The notes under the pieces were generated by a model that saw nothing but the letters and a program-made list of their open reading frames with translations, was not told where the DNA came from and made no database searches. Positions 11,392 through 23,413 of a stretch of DNA of 64,000 nucleotides are shown here, piece after piece. The position numbers and the translations under genes were made by a program. Each line of letters opens with the position of its first letter. The first letter of the stretch is position 1. The stretch is from Pseudeuparius sepicola (Eukaryota; Arthropoda; Insecta; Coleoptera; Anthribidae), in contig OY987305.1 of assembly GCA_963920635.1 (NCBI GenBank), forward strand, positions 1,622,001 through 1,686,000. Reading direction: 5' to 3'.

Positions 11392-12083
11392 TATAAAATG
11401 TCAGAGAGTTCAAATGAAACGTAATACCTCCAAATTGTATTCATCCACCAAATAAATATACATGGAGTCAATATCTCCTCTACAAGATCGTCAAGCTATT
11501 TTTCATCATTCCAAGAACATTTTCGACAAAATATTAATAAAAAAAACGATCAGATTAGCCCGACGAGCGGACCTGTTGCATGACAAGCCATGTATTTTGA
11601 ATAAATGACGTTATCATTTAATCGGCATAGTTTGGAAAACCTGTTTTAATCAACGCCAAACAATAAAGGCATTATCCCCTTTATCATTTCAGTACCGAAA
11701 GCTATTATTGACATCCCGCTGCCCGTGGTATGCATGCGTGGAGGGCACGTGCTACCAAGCAAATTTCCAATTTGGGGGTACGAGGCAAAAAATGTCTTTG
11801 CAGAAAAAAAATTAAAATGTAAGCCCACACACAAAAAAAGTACAAAACGTAGGATTCCTTTCTCGGATTTCCTTGGGTTCACGTTGCGGAATTATGTGTC
11901 CTAGGAATTCCGTTTCTAAACCTAGATATTCGTTCGGAAATAAAAAAAACAACCATTTCCCAGGAGTAGTTCCAGGGTATTATGCTTTAAAAATCTTACA
12001 CGCGAACGTCTCTAGCGAGACCACATCTGAGTTTAACTCATTTTTAACGGAAAATTGCATAAAACTGATGTAAAACCACAGTG
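11392..12083. other. unannotated interval
   Basis: AT-rich sequence with no recognised motif. Short open frames on both strands near 11646-12073 look fortuitous. Confidence 0.4.
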
Positions 12084-12085
12084 TA

Positions 12086-14134
12086 CACGGTGGGCCAAAT
12101 TGGACACTTTATCACTGATATCAGTGTCTGAGTCTCATTTTTTATGATAAACATAATGGCGAAAACCGTAAATCAATATCTGTCACCGTTACAGGGCGTT
12201 TTTCGAAAATGTGCGTTTTCGAAAAGTGGCCGTAACTTTTTTCGGGTTGAAATTTTTTTGTTTCTGTAAAAACATTCCTAAAGCACTTTTTTACGTAGAA
12301 TGTAAATGCTGCTACCACATTTTTTTTCAAGTCAATTTTTTAAGAGTTAGCGATGAAAAAAAAATTTTTTTAAATGGAACATCCAGTATATTTTTGCATT
12401 TTTTAATAGAGCAAAAAATTACCATTCCAAAAATATATAACACTTAATGATTTACTTAAGTAGTTCTGTACTTTGGTAGAAAAAGGGCCAATGTCCATTT
12501 CAGCTGATTCGAGAAAAATGAATTTGAATTTATAATTACCTATTGTGAGCTTAAAAATGCAAATAAGCTTTTCTGATAATTTTCAATTTGAGGTGACATA
12601 TAGACTAAAAAGTATGTATTTTAAGATGATACTAGCTATTTTAGTATATTTCTTTTTAGTTGCAAAAAAATGGACATTGGCCCCGAAAATAATTTTGCGA
12701 ATATGGACATTGTCCCTTTCTTCGAAAATAAAACAAGTTGTACAGACAAAATTTTTTTATTCAGTTTGATAACACATACAACTTAAACACAAACTGTCGA
12801 CCACAGAACAGTCAAATACTGTCGACCGAAATTTGAGGATAGAGTACTAACCTCAAAACAAATTAGGGCCAATGTCCAAAAAAATAAAAATGACAAACGG
12901 CCAATATCCTGATACTACGGACATTGGCCGTTTATTTTATATATCAGTTATAGTGAAAGGGCTGATGTCCACACATTGGCCCATTTTCTATTAAAACGCA
13001 TTGGACTTAGGCCTTTTCCCACTTAAGATTACTTCAATACCATGTAACTTTGGACATTGGCTTTTTTTCTAACCAGAATATATCAACTGCTCAGTCTGAT
13101 TATACCCTTAACTCCTAAATGCAAATTTTGGACGTTATCAATTGCTAATAGCTTTTATGATTTCATGTGTACAGTGTGTAATTATTTCTCGTTTAGTAAT
13201 AATAATACATAATAATAATTTCCATTAACACTTTTATTAAAACATGTTTCTGATATGAGGAATATAAGGAATATTCCACAATTTGTATCCACACTGTATA
13301 ATTGGAAGCGCGCCCTTTCAACAAGTAGGCTTTTTTGGACGGAGAAACAATCGTGGAAAAATGTTTACTGTTACCTGTCAAATTTTCAGTTAGGCTGTTT
13401 AGGCAGTGTAAAGATATTTATATTTTTGTGTAATTTATAAACTTTATAACATACCTACATGAAATTTGAAAGTTATGAAAAATGGGTTCTGATAGTCTGT
13501 TTTATACAATCCTGGGAAAATGTCTATCTCTGTTTAACTCTTACCTTTTCGGCCTATCCTTTTCAAAATTCCCACTATTAATCAAATTGTGTCGCAATCT
13601 TCAAAAATGTCCTTGAATTGAAAGGATGTCTTCTCTTCGTAGTATAAATTGGTCGTTGCATCTGCATTTTCCCCAGACAGACTATTATATCCAATTTTTC
13701 ATAACTTGCAAATTTCATTGTACAAAGTTTATAAATTACACAAAAATATAAAAACTTTACACTGCCTAAACAGCTTAACTGAAAATTTGACAGCTAACAG
13801 TAAACATTTTTCCAATCATCAAGTGTTATATATTTTTGGAATGGTATTTTTATCGGTAACTCTTAAACCATTGACTTGAAAAAAAAACGTAGTAGCAGCA
13901 TTGGATTCTACGTAAAAAAGTGCTCTAGGAATGTGTTCACAGAAACACAAAATTTTCAACCCGAAAAAAGTTACGGCCACTTTTGGAAAAACGCCCTATA
14001 ACTCAAGAACGGTGACAGATATCGATTTGCGGTTTACGCCTTTAAGTTTATTATAAAAAAAGATCCTCAGTTTTCGTCTATCTCCGTTAAAAACAGGAGT
14101 TTCCCTTTAAAAGTATCCAATTTGGCCCACCCTG
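12086..14134. mobile_element. 2.05-kb foldback element with asymmetric left arm
   Basis: The ends CACGGTGGGCCAAATTGGA and its near-inverse TCCAATTTGGCCCACCCTG are flanked by TA (12084-12085 and 14135-14136). Inverse arms run inward from both ends through CCGTAACTTTTTTCGGGTTG, TTACGTAGAATG and TTCCAAAAATATATAACACTT. The right arm then continues directly into AAAAATGTTTACTGTTA. In the left arm that segment resumes only at about 13353, after roughly 900 bp of extra sequence. Either the left arm took an insertion or the right arm suffered a deletion. No transposase is visible. Confidence 0.75.
12453..13352. repeat. extra ~900-bp segment with clustered GGCCAATGTCC motifs
   Basis: This segment interrupts the left arm of the foldback element. 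It contains close copies of GGGCCAATGTCC in both orientations: exact at 12485-12496, 12672-12683 (inverse) and 12866-12877, and variant at 12705-12716, 12899-12909, 12919-12930, 12960-12970, 12971-12983 and 13052-13061. I see no terminal inverted repeats or protein. The role of the motif is unknown. Clustered transposase- or factor-binding sites are one possibility. Confidence 0.6.
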
Positions 14135-14136
14135 TA

Positions 14137-16328
14137 CAGGGTTCCACATAACATTTTACCCCCCGCCCCTTAACTCATTTATTTTTCGAGTTAAAGAAAA
14201 AATTGTAGAGATGAAAGTTTTGGGATTTTTGGTGGGCGTTTCCGGTAAAACTTGTGATTTGGAATCTCGGTACACCTATGGAAAATTCCACAGGGTGACT
14301 CCGTACCCCCCAATCAATTTCCCCGATATTTTATTACCATTTAGATTAAAATTTAAACGTTCAGCCCTCGGCCCGGGCGTATTTCTTATTGATTGGCTTG
14401 GCATATGTTCCCGCAGAGCCAAATTATAGCGCGTGGTCCCGAGACAAGGCATTACTAATTCACCATTTTAATTTCTGCAGTAGTTCAACTATGGATCTCG
14501 CAAACATAATATCCGGAGGATTTTAATATATCCGGGCCCAAAAATGATCCAGGGCCTCGCTTTCCGACAACTCCCCAATTCAGAATTTCATTAGGTATAA
14601 TAAAATTGCTCGACTTAAGGGTATGGAAACGTGCTATTTTTATTATTTAAGAAAGTTAGGTCAAGTATGCCATAAAACACATATCTCGGTTCTCGATTTT
14701 TTTTATTATATATGCACGTAGAATTTACCACAAAAACTTAATTATCCCAGCATAAATAGGCTATATTGTCTGTGCAAAACTGCGCTGTTTTTATTTTGCA
14801 TTTTTCCTATAGACTTGGAAGTTAGTGAACACACTTATTTTGTAGGTATACTGTGATAATAACACATGCTATAATTTTTTCTCCATACTCTGGTGTATGT
14901 TTGATCTTATTATAGTGTTGGTTGTTAAAGTACCGATATTTATTTTCCGATTCTATCCTCGACTCTCGTATTTGTAATCAACAAGTTCGAAGAACGGTCT
15001 TATTCAGCAATTTTCACTACATTTAATTAGGAGACAAATTAGCTGAAAATAAACAGGAGTGGGACGACTAGCTATTATCGACCGATTCTTTTTTATCTTC
15101 GCACCTGAATAAAAAAAATATCGACCGAGTGTTATTTATTGCGTCCAGACATAAAAAAAACTCATAGAGATAGACTGTAGTGTGTACAGACATTTAGAAG
15201 GAATCGATACAAGAACGGAACTCTCTCAGACAGATATTTGCCGTTAGTCTTTTCAGTAAGGTGATCGGTATGTCGATACAATTATCTCATCCAGGAAAGA
15301 AGGAAGCGAAAATAACGATTTGATAAAAAAAAATTCGCCTCAGGTCCAATAATAGGGATGTTTTCATGTTTTGCCTTGTTTAATGTCGGAAACAAAAAAT
15401 GTTACTTCTAGCGAATGAAAGATCTGAAAATATTGTGGAAAATTCTTTGTTCCGGTGTCAGATAAATAGTCACGACTTACCAACAATTAGCAAATTGTTA
15501 ATGGATATTGCATCCCAGGAAAAGAGTTAATTTTTATGGGGGTATAAACTGCAGATGTAACGCAGCTGCATAGGACATTTCGTAAGGCAAACTTAGCAGA
15601 ATTTCAATCACACACGTCGCACATCGAGTTTCAGCAATTAACTCTGGTCCAATATTACACGTGGTGGACTTGTTGATCCGTTCAGAATCTAAATTGGTAA
15701 CTCAGCAAATTATAACTTGTGACTTGTGACTAATATGTAGGAAGTAGAATTCTCTAGAAATACACAATGTACGAAGCAAGAAGTGTGCCAGGTATTGTCA
15801 TATACAGGGTGAATCAGTCATGATGTAAAAAATTGTAGCCACACGGTGGTGGGGGTCTATGAAAAAGGAAAATGCGAATGGACCTTATAAGACCTGAGTA
15901 GTTTTATTAGCCTTCATTTGCCGCCTTTGTCTAAAAACTTGTTTAAGCCTTGTATTTACGATAAAAATAAAAAACGATTTTCCACATCGTGAGCGATACC
16001 GCAGGGTCCGATTTGTCGATTTACCTAATTAAACCGGTGATGACCACTTAGCATTTTATGGCCTTGCATTTAGAACCGAAATCAAAATATTTGCATATCG
16101 ACCACTACAAAATGTCCTTTATTATTCTGGATGATCGGTGTTATCAGCACAACGGATATATAAACATTCGGGGTTATCTACTGTGAGATTTCTCCAGCGA
16201 ACGCTGTCCTAGTTATAAGACGTGGTGTAGTTATAGAGTTGTACATGGTTCCAAATGTTGAATATTTGTTTTTATAAGAAATACTAATATTGTTTGCAAA
16301 TATTGGATTGTGGTTATGTATTTTGTTA
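14137..16328. other. interval with solo element ends
   Basis: It opens with CAGGGTTCCACATAACATTT at 14137, directly across a shared TA from the preceding foldback element, but I could not find a matching right end. Another solo end, CAGGGTGAATCAGTCATGAT, starts at 15805. The rest is AT-rich with no supported gene. Confidence 0.4.
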
Positions 16329-16330
16329 TA

Positions 16331-17817
16331 CAGGGCGAGTTTTTTTCTATGCCCACTATGGGGATCTCGGAAACCAGCAGAGCTAGAACAAAGGTTAAAT
16401 GGGGAAAGAATTGCAGTTTTGATTGCTTAATCTAATGCCCCTTTTGGATTTTCAAAAAAGTTCATGGCTCACTAGATATTTTGAAGACTGATTTTTTGCT
16501 ATTTCATCAGATCTCTGTAGCTCCGTTATTTCTGATAATACAAAAAATCTGTAGAGACAAAAATTGTAGATAATTTTGGGCTTAATAAGATAATCTTATC
16601 GAATTTTTTATGTTGAGTGTGATTTTTGAGATATGACATAAACTTGTGTTTTTTTAAATGTAAATCATAGTTGGCTGTGGCCTTATAAAATCGCCCATTT
16701 TTTGAGCTTTCCAAAGATATAATACTCGGCATAATTATTACAAAAAATAAAGGAGCTATGGCTAATTTTCTGATTTTTTTTTTAATTTTTGCATAGTCAG
16801 CCATGGAATATTTTCATAATTATTACGTTCTATTTTATAATTAGACATACTTCAATCTTTCTAATATTTTGTTTTTAGCTGGTAACAAAATGTAACAAAA
16901 TGAAACAAAAATTAAAAAACTCAAATTCAAATTATTATTTTAAAAGGTCACCTTTTAAAATAAAAAAGGTGTTCAAACAATCCACCATTATTATTTATAC
17001 AAATATTGCATCTTTTTTTTCATAGAGAGCGCCTGTCAATACTGTCAATTGCTTCTAAAACAGCTGCTCTTAGTTCAAAAATTGTCTCATACTTTATTTT
17101 ATACTGTTCCCCACAAAAAGAAATCCAAAACAGACAAATCGGGGGATCGGGGCTGCCAGGAAAAAGGTCTATTTCTCCCTATCCAACTATTTGGATAGAG
17201 CTGATCTAGGTAATTTCTTACGGGCAAATAATTATGTGGTGGAGCTCCATCATGATAATTTTTGTTTTATTTTGTTACATTTTGTTACCAGCTAAAAATA
17301 AAATATTTGAAAGCTTGAAGTATGTCTAATTACAAAATAGAACGTAATTATGAAAATATTCCATGGCTGACTATCTGAAAATAAAAAAAAATCAGAAAAT
17401 TAGCCATAGCTCCTTTATTTTTTGTAATAACTATGCCGAGTATTATATCTTTGGAAAGCTCAAAAAATGGCCGATTTTATAAGGCCACAGCCAACTATGA
17501 TTTACATTTAAAAAAACACAAGTTTATGTCATATCTCAAAAATCACAAACAACATAAAAAATTGGATAAGCCCAAAATTATCTATTTTGTGTCTACAGTT
17601 TTTCTGTATTTTCAGAAATAACGGAGCTACAGAGATCTGACGAAATAGCAAAAAATCAGTCTTTTCAAAATATCTAGTGAGCCATGAACTTTTTTGAAAA
17701 TCCAAAAGGGGCATTAGATTAAGCATTCAAAACTGCAATTCTTTCCTCATGTAACCTTTGTTCTAGCTCTGCTAGTTTCCGAGATCCCCATTGTGGGCAT
17801 CGAAAAAACTCACCCTG
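16331..17817 (-). mobile_element. family A foldback DNA element, copy 3
   Basis: The ends are CAGGGCGAGTTTTTTTCTAT and the inverse of the usual family end, with TA at 16329-16330 and 17818-17819. Inverse arms are about 590 bp long, the fullest in the window along with copy 4. The centre holds the transposase tail on the - strand. Confidence 0.85.
16948..17165 (-). pseudogene. C-terminal fragment of mariner/Tc1-like transposase (family A copy 3)
   Basis: On the - strand WISFCGEQYKIKYETIFELR leads to AVLEAIDSIDRRSL and then, after a small deletion that removes the KATNSVLK part, to the INNNGGLFEHLFYFKR-type end. It is more damaged than copies 1, 2 and 4. Confidence 0.65.
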
Positions 17818-17819
17818 TA

Positions 17820-18640
17820 TGTAGGACACGTCGTGACAACATTGTTATTTCTTTTTTTACTGTAGCAGCGGAATTTTTATGAAATATTAAAAAGGGCGCT
17901 CGTTCTGCCTTCACTCTCAGTTTCCAGTTCTCCATTAGGGTGGAAAGAATTTCCAATATAAAGTAAATCCACGCGTGTATGTTTATATTATGTAGGCCAC
18001 AAAACGTTTAATATTATAGGCCGGTATGTATTGAATTTATTCAAGTTTCTTTGACAAGATACAGATACAGCTCCGGGGCATTGTATTAAAAAAACAAATC
18101 TTATCCTTGAGGCATAAGTATATTACAAAAATACTGTCTTCTTCTTTCCGCCCATTGCCGCTCTTAAAATACTAGCCAATAGCAGCTCTAGCATCCACCG
18201 ATGACATCGTTGTAACGCTCTTATCAGTGTTTGGACTGGAAATAAATATATTTTAGGTTATGTTATGGTTGGTTGATTCGTCTTATTGGTAACTAGGACC
18301 ATTATCCACACTCGCTCCATAAAAAATCAGGACTTTCCTTTCTTTTTTCGGGAATAAAGTGGCGTGCACTGACTTGTCATACCACCTTTCTCCCCTTCAG
18401 TATTTGATATTATTATATAGCTTTGTGGTACTCAAACTTTTCTCTTCATATGGACTCTTAGTAAAATATCATTAATCCAGATGGCGTGCGTAGATTATTA
18501 ATCCATATCTTGACTTTCTTGATTGTATCTTATGTTTTGTGAGATTCAAATGTTATCTTCCACGTTTCTACCAGTCAATATTTTCATATTTCAATTCTCC
18601 TACCCCGAGGGGGAAATCACTGAGGAATTTTAGTGTACAC
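17820..18640. other. unannotated interval
   Basis: No supported gene or repeat recognised. Confidence 0.4.
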
Positions 18641-18645
18641 GCGCT

Positions 18646-18836
18646 TGGAATTTTTGTTTTTTTTGTATTTATTGGAATTTTTGGCATTTTTTGTAATTTT
18701 CTGGAAATTTTTGGGCATTTTTTGGTATTTTCTTGGAATTTTTGGTATTTTCTTGGAATGTTTGGCATTTTCTTGGAATTTTTGACATTTTCTTGGAATT
18801 TTTTGGCATTATTTTGGAATTTATTGGTATTTCTCC
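18646..18836. repeat. ~20-bp tandem array (GGAATTTTTGGTATTTTCTT)
   Basis: About eight degenerate units of a 20-bp sequence; the clearest run is about 18735-18800. The array is open in frame and translates to a low-complexity FLEFLVFSWN-like peptide, which is not a protein. Its reverse complement (AAGAAAATACCAAAAATTCC) resembles the AAGAAATCTTAGGAATTCC satellite found elsewhere in the window, so the two may be related. Confidence 0.75.
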
Positions 18837-18839
18837 ATA

Positions 18840-19132
18840 TAGGGTTCTTGATATTTTTTTAGCAATAATTGATACTTTTTCACCTTTCTATAATAATGCG
18901 CATGCGCGAAGTCTCAATATATTGTCAAATTTTTCCGGCAAAAGTTATTAAAAAATTTGAAAGTATGCGACAATTTTGTCTATAATAAAAAGTGTATAAT
19001 TTTCCGATACTCGAGCAGATAGTCCTTTCCTTTCCACATCTATCCCTTGCTCACCTTTCCATAGTATTCTCAATTATTACCCTTTTTTACATATGTAAAA
19101 GGTGATTTATCAATTTTGACCAGTATTTCGCA
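18840..19132. other. unannotated interval
   Basis: AT-rich, with no recognised feature. Confidence 0.4.
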
Positions 19133-19189
19133 GGCAATAACCACAGAAAATATACGCTACGCGTAGCGTATATATTCTGTGGCAATAAC
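19133..19189. mobile_element. 39-bp near-perfect palindrome flanked by 9-bp direct repeats
   Basis: The direct repeat GGCAATAAC occurs at 19133-19141 and 19181-19189. Between them lie 39 bases (19142-19180), starting CACAGAAAATATACGCTACG and ending in the inverse, centred on CTACGCGTAG. Only one A/T position breaks the symmetry of the 42-bp palindrome CCACAGA...TCTGTGG. This is what a minimal transposon insertion with an 8-9 bp target duplication would leave. It is far shorter than known MITEs, so it may be a deletion product or an excision-type structure. Confidence 0.6.
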
Positions 19190-20534
19190 TATTGCATGGC
19201 TTCTTAGAATCTCGTAATATTTGAAGCCAAATATCAATGTAGTTTCAGTGATATTAAAAAATATCTTTCTTTTTCTGCGAAATTTAACACCCTGTACCTT
19301 CCTTAGGGAGCCAATGGAGACATTAAGTATATAAGAAAGTGGCATTATTTTTAAAAGTTCTATTGTTTCCCAAAGTTTGTCAATTTAAAACTGGAACAAA
19401 TTGTACTTCTTCAGTAAATTGTGACTGGCTTTGCCTCGGGTTTTGGTTTGATAATTTATTTGACGCCTGTTGAAAATGTGACAAAAAAAACAAATACTTA
19501 CGTGGCTTTCGACACTATTGTATGTAACTTTATATCCCCGCATTGGATTATAAAAAATCGTATAGGGGGTGAACTTTTCTTAAGGAGCCCAAAAAATTAA
19601 ATGTGTTACATACGGGTCTGGAATTTTTGAAACACGTGTAGTGCCCTCCCCTGCTTAAAGAAAAATACCATTTCATTTTATCATTCGAATTCTTTATCAT
19701 TTTTGGTATGAGCCATTTTATTATTTAATTCTCGGTTCATGGTGTTTCAAATAAAAATGGCAGTCGAGGGAGGACTCAGGTTATGTTATTTACTATTCTA
19801 CATTCTTGGAGATGAATATTAATTAGATTGCTGTAACCGTTTTGTTTTGGAGACTGGCACACGTGTAGGTACACACCGCGTACATACTTGTTGATGCATC
19901 CACCTCTAGTCAAAATATTTACAGTGGCATATCCTGCAGTATTTGATGTGCGGCCTCGCGTACAAAATTCTCGGATTCCGCACAACAACCTGGACTAGTT
20001 ACACTCGACTGTTTAATTGCTTAATTATTTAATCTAATTTTATTGACCCACGCTAAAACTTTAGGGTTAATTAGCCCGAAACGAAGATCCCTGATGATAG
20101 ATGAGGAAGACAACAAGAGATAGCATTATTTGAAACGGCATTTAGCAGTGTCATAATCTTGGGGATTTTTTTGTCTGCCCAGTATGATAAGAAATTGATG
20201 GGATACGTCAGGTATTTAGAAATCGTGGCAACGAAAAAACATGATTAATTAAATGTGAAATCAAATGCGAGCTGACATAAGATTCGTAAATATGCCTTCA
20301 TCAATAATTTCGCAGAATATATTATTTCGTGTGTGGTTTCTTAATATGATATATTATATTACTTACACATCGCAACGTGAGTGAAGCAAGAATTTGTTGC
20401 GGCAACAAAATATTTTTTTTTTATTAAAGCTTCACAAAATAGTTATTTACATTGCAAGAGCTTGAATTAAACTTTAAATACACTATGGAGTAGATTTTGA
20501 GTAATAATCTTCATAATAACCATTGCTAAATTGC
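19190..20534. other. unannotated interval
   Basis: No supported gene. AT-rich sequence with scattered short open frames. Confidence 0.4.
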
Positions 20535-20536
20535 TA

Positions 20537-21851
20537 AAGTAAGGGCAGAATGTAAAGGCGAATTCGGCAATAAATCATCAAAGAGAGAGCGCTATATCTA
20601 TTGCTTTACTTGCACTCGCACAATTACACTCATGTCTCCTCCTCCAATTTGTATTCGACGTGCGTCTGAAAGGATGAGAGAGAGATAGAAAACCTAGTAC
20701 TTGTCTTGTATTACTAGTTGATTGTTTAAGGCAGGCAGGGTCGGCCTAGAATAAATTATTGCTTTACTACCTGATATGAACGGACGGAATAAAAATTTGT
20801 ACTTAGGTACCTGTTGTAATTTCATTTGTAATTTTTGAAGATTAATTCGGTAATTTAGACTGGCAATTAAAAGATAATGATCCTGAAATTCAAAGTAGGT
20901 CTTAGGTATTTAAATAATTATTGTAATGGTTAGGCAAAAATATATATATTTATTTTTTTAGTTACAAATTAAATATCAACATAAAATAAACTTTACATAG
21001 TCAGAAGTCAGTATAACATAATAAATAAATAATAATAATATACATTTAATTCTTAGTTGAAAATATAAGCTCAGCGCCATCAATAAATCCGTCCTTATTA
21101 CCAGCATGAACAATTATAAACACTTTGCCATCATTCGCTTTTTTGTTGTACACACTCTTTTTGAGAGCCATATCTGGCTTTTCCATTAAGTATTGTCTTC
21201 CATAGTTTATTTTGTACTTAAATCCAAGATTCCTTAAAATTACACTTAACGTTGATTTGCTGCAGCTCAAAATTCCCTTTTTTTCCCAGTTCTTCGCATA
21301 TTTTTTTCCTAGTTAAGTGTTGCTTGTTAGTTGTCATGTAATAAATCAAACTTCTTATTTCTCCTTTATCCGATTCTGTCAAATCTTTAGTTTTCGGGGC
21401 TGCTTCACTTTTAGTTGTACCTACCATTTTAATATGTTTAATGCCTTCTTGCCTAATTCGTGAAATGGTCCTTGTACTAATCTGTAACGCCTCCGATGCA
21501 CATTGAAGTACCGATAAATTTTCACGTGTGTTCTATTTTTTTTTCTTGGAAATATTTCACCACATTTAATATTAATTTTCTACTTTGGGCACTGAATACT
21601 TCACGCTGCATTGTTATTACAAAATAAACCAGATATTTAATTACTGCCCTGTTTTATAGGCCTACTCAATTTGAATATATTATCTTTATTAACATAATGT
21701 ATCAGACAAGGACAGAGCAATAAAAAGTGGGTCTTGCGGTTCTTTAAGCCGAACGCCTCGCTCCAAAACATAAGGGAGAGCAGGTAGGAAAATCATAGCC
21801 CATCTCTCTCGATTTTATGGCCGACTTCGCCTTTACATTCTGCCTTTACTT
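20537..21851 (-). mobile_element. Tc1/mariner-like element remnant with TA duplication
   Basis: Inverted ends of about 40 bp, AAGTAAGGGCAGAATGTAAA on the left and the near-inverse on the right, are flanked by TA at 20535-20536 and 21852-21853. Its broken transposase lies on the - strand. The element is 1.3 kb and has lost the central and C-terminal catalytic part. Confidence 0.8.
21056..21612 (-). pseudogene. broken Tc1/mariner-like transposase (N-terminal half)
   Basis: Reading from 21612 on the - strand, MQREVFSAQSRKLILNVVKY begins the protein. After frame breaks come DLTESDKGEIRSLIYYM and CSKSTLSVILRNLGFKYKI, a helix-turn-helix region of the type that binds element ends. The last piece, GKVFIIVHAGNKDGFIDGAE, resembles the start of the second catalytic strand in a widespread insect DDE family. 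The segment between DMALKKS and the GKVF strand is too short to hold the usual first catalytic Asp region, and the frame stops at about 21056. Not functional. Confidence 0.7.
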
Positions 21852-21853
21852 TA

Positions 21854-22513
21854 AAAATGATAATCATTGTTAAATATAAGAGGCAGAATGCGATAATAAA
21901 AAAAAATAAATACAAAAATAAAACAATTCCTATTATTTGTTACATACATTTTATTAATGGTTAAATGAAGCTTGTAGCGCCAGTGTTGCCAGCCAATACG
22001 TTTTGTACCTAGCTAGGCGAATAATAAATTTACTTTTATAAAAACAATAAAAAAAATCAAGTGTACTCCACGAGTGATAGTGAACTTATTTGTTTTTAAA
22101 GGCTATATAATGTATCTATCGGGATTTAGTTTAAGTCCTCATAAAATTCCCTTTACAAAGATAAATCGCGCATTGATGGCCTGTTCAAAATGGCCTACTA
22201 ACCCTAGTTTATCGCTCGAATATTAAATTGCAGTAAAATCGCGTTTTTCATATGGTATCGCGCTTTTTTGAGCACTGAACTTGATCCTGTATCACCATTT
22301 ACAATTTAATTCATATGTTGTCTCTGTTTGTAAAGTAATCCTTGGAGAAATTATTAACCCCTTTGTACCAGGCGCGTGGGTTACCTACTGTAGAGGTGGG
22401 TCAAATCGGGGTAGTCCCGAAGTCTGAACATTTTTTTGGAGTACTACGCACAAACTAACTTTTATGTATTTTTGATGTTTTTGACTTTTTTTCAATAGAG
22501 CAAGAAAATACGT
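21854..22513. other. unannotated interval
   Basis: AT-rich; no supported feature. Confidence 0.4.
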
Positions 22514-22516
22514 ATA

Positions 22517-22613
22517 CAGGGTGATTCACGTAAGTGGTTCATTAGAAGTTTACGGGGAAGGAGTGCGAATTTTGACTTGAAATTTTGGTTACTTATATAA
22601 CAGAAGGGTAATT
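22517..22613. mobile_element. family B MITE, left end only
   Basis: The 97 bp starting CAGGGTGATTCACGTAAGTG (TA at 22515-22516) match the left ends of the elements at 24647 and 45138. Similarity stops at about TATATAACAG. The right part is missing. Confidence 0.7.
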
Positions 22614-22623
22614 CACTACGATT

Positions 22624-22765
22624 GTACATACAGTCTGAATGTCATTAGTCCGTATGTTAACGGTCTACCTATTAGTCCGTATATGAAATGCCATGTAATT
22701 TACATACGGTCTGCGCCATTTAGGCCGTATAGATACAGCCTAGACCGTATACATACGGTCTGTAA
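22624..22765. repeat. cluster of CCGTATA / TACGGTCT short motifs
   Basis: Within about 140 bp a short motif recurs in both orientations: ACATACAGTCT, AGTCCGTATGT, TAACGGTCT, AGTCCGTATAT, ACATACGGTCT, AGGCCGTATA, AGACCGTATA and CATACGGTCT. Spacing is irregular, so it is not a simple tandem repeat. I do not know its function. A protein-binding array or a decayed inverted-repeat structure are possibilities. Confidence 0.6.
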
Positions 22766-23049
22766 CATATCGATATAATTTGATTAGATGATACATTTTT
22801 TTATCTGAAAATTAGAAATACGAGTGTTTCTAGTTATAACAGTATCTGCGATAACAGCGTAATCCGATCATATCGATATTCGTTTGGCAGCGGAACCACG
22901 CCCACCAAACAGTCACTGCGCCCGCAGTCGAGTGCTATGTGAAACCGCCTCCATAGGCGTAAGTATAGTAGAGAGTAATAAAGTGAGATAGTACGTTGGC
23001 GCGCGCCGAATGTCAAGCATGGGCGAAAATAGCGTACGTAAACACGGCA

Positions 23050-23312
23050 AAAATCTTTCAAAATTTCGGTTTTTCCGCGGGTTTTCGCGAAGTTTCGATG
23101 ATGCAAAAGGTGCAAAATAGTGTGGTGATTAGTTTGAGCTGCGTACAGCAAAATTCAGCTCAAATACAACCACAAATATCGTCGCGAAATCCGGGATATC
23201 AAAAGGAAATTTGAAATTTCATTTTCTCGAAAACTACGTACGACCGGGATTCGTGTTCAAGGACCTCGAAAATAGGGAAGGTAGTCAAAATTTCAAGAAA
23301 ATCGGGGGTGGA
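23050..23312 (+). repeat. dispersed repeat, copy 2 (pairs with 6760-7015)
   Basis: It matches the 6.8-kb copy from TCCGCGGGTTTTCGCGAAG to ATCGGGGGTGGA, with numerous differences. It lies just left of the Penelope-like element. The preceding ~200 bp (22850-23050) is GC-richer than its surroundings. Confidence 0.6.
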
Positions 23313-23413
23313 AATAATTACCGAATTTCTAAAAGGTGAGCGAATTATCCTCGGAATTATCTGAATATTAGGTATTATTTTCAAAATTCACAGGGTATTA
23401 CATAAATAAATAA

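Noticed and set aside
18539..18951. 107-codon F/W/L-rich frame
   Set aside because: It is the 20-bp tandem array read as protein.
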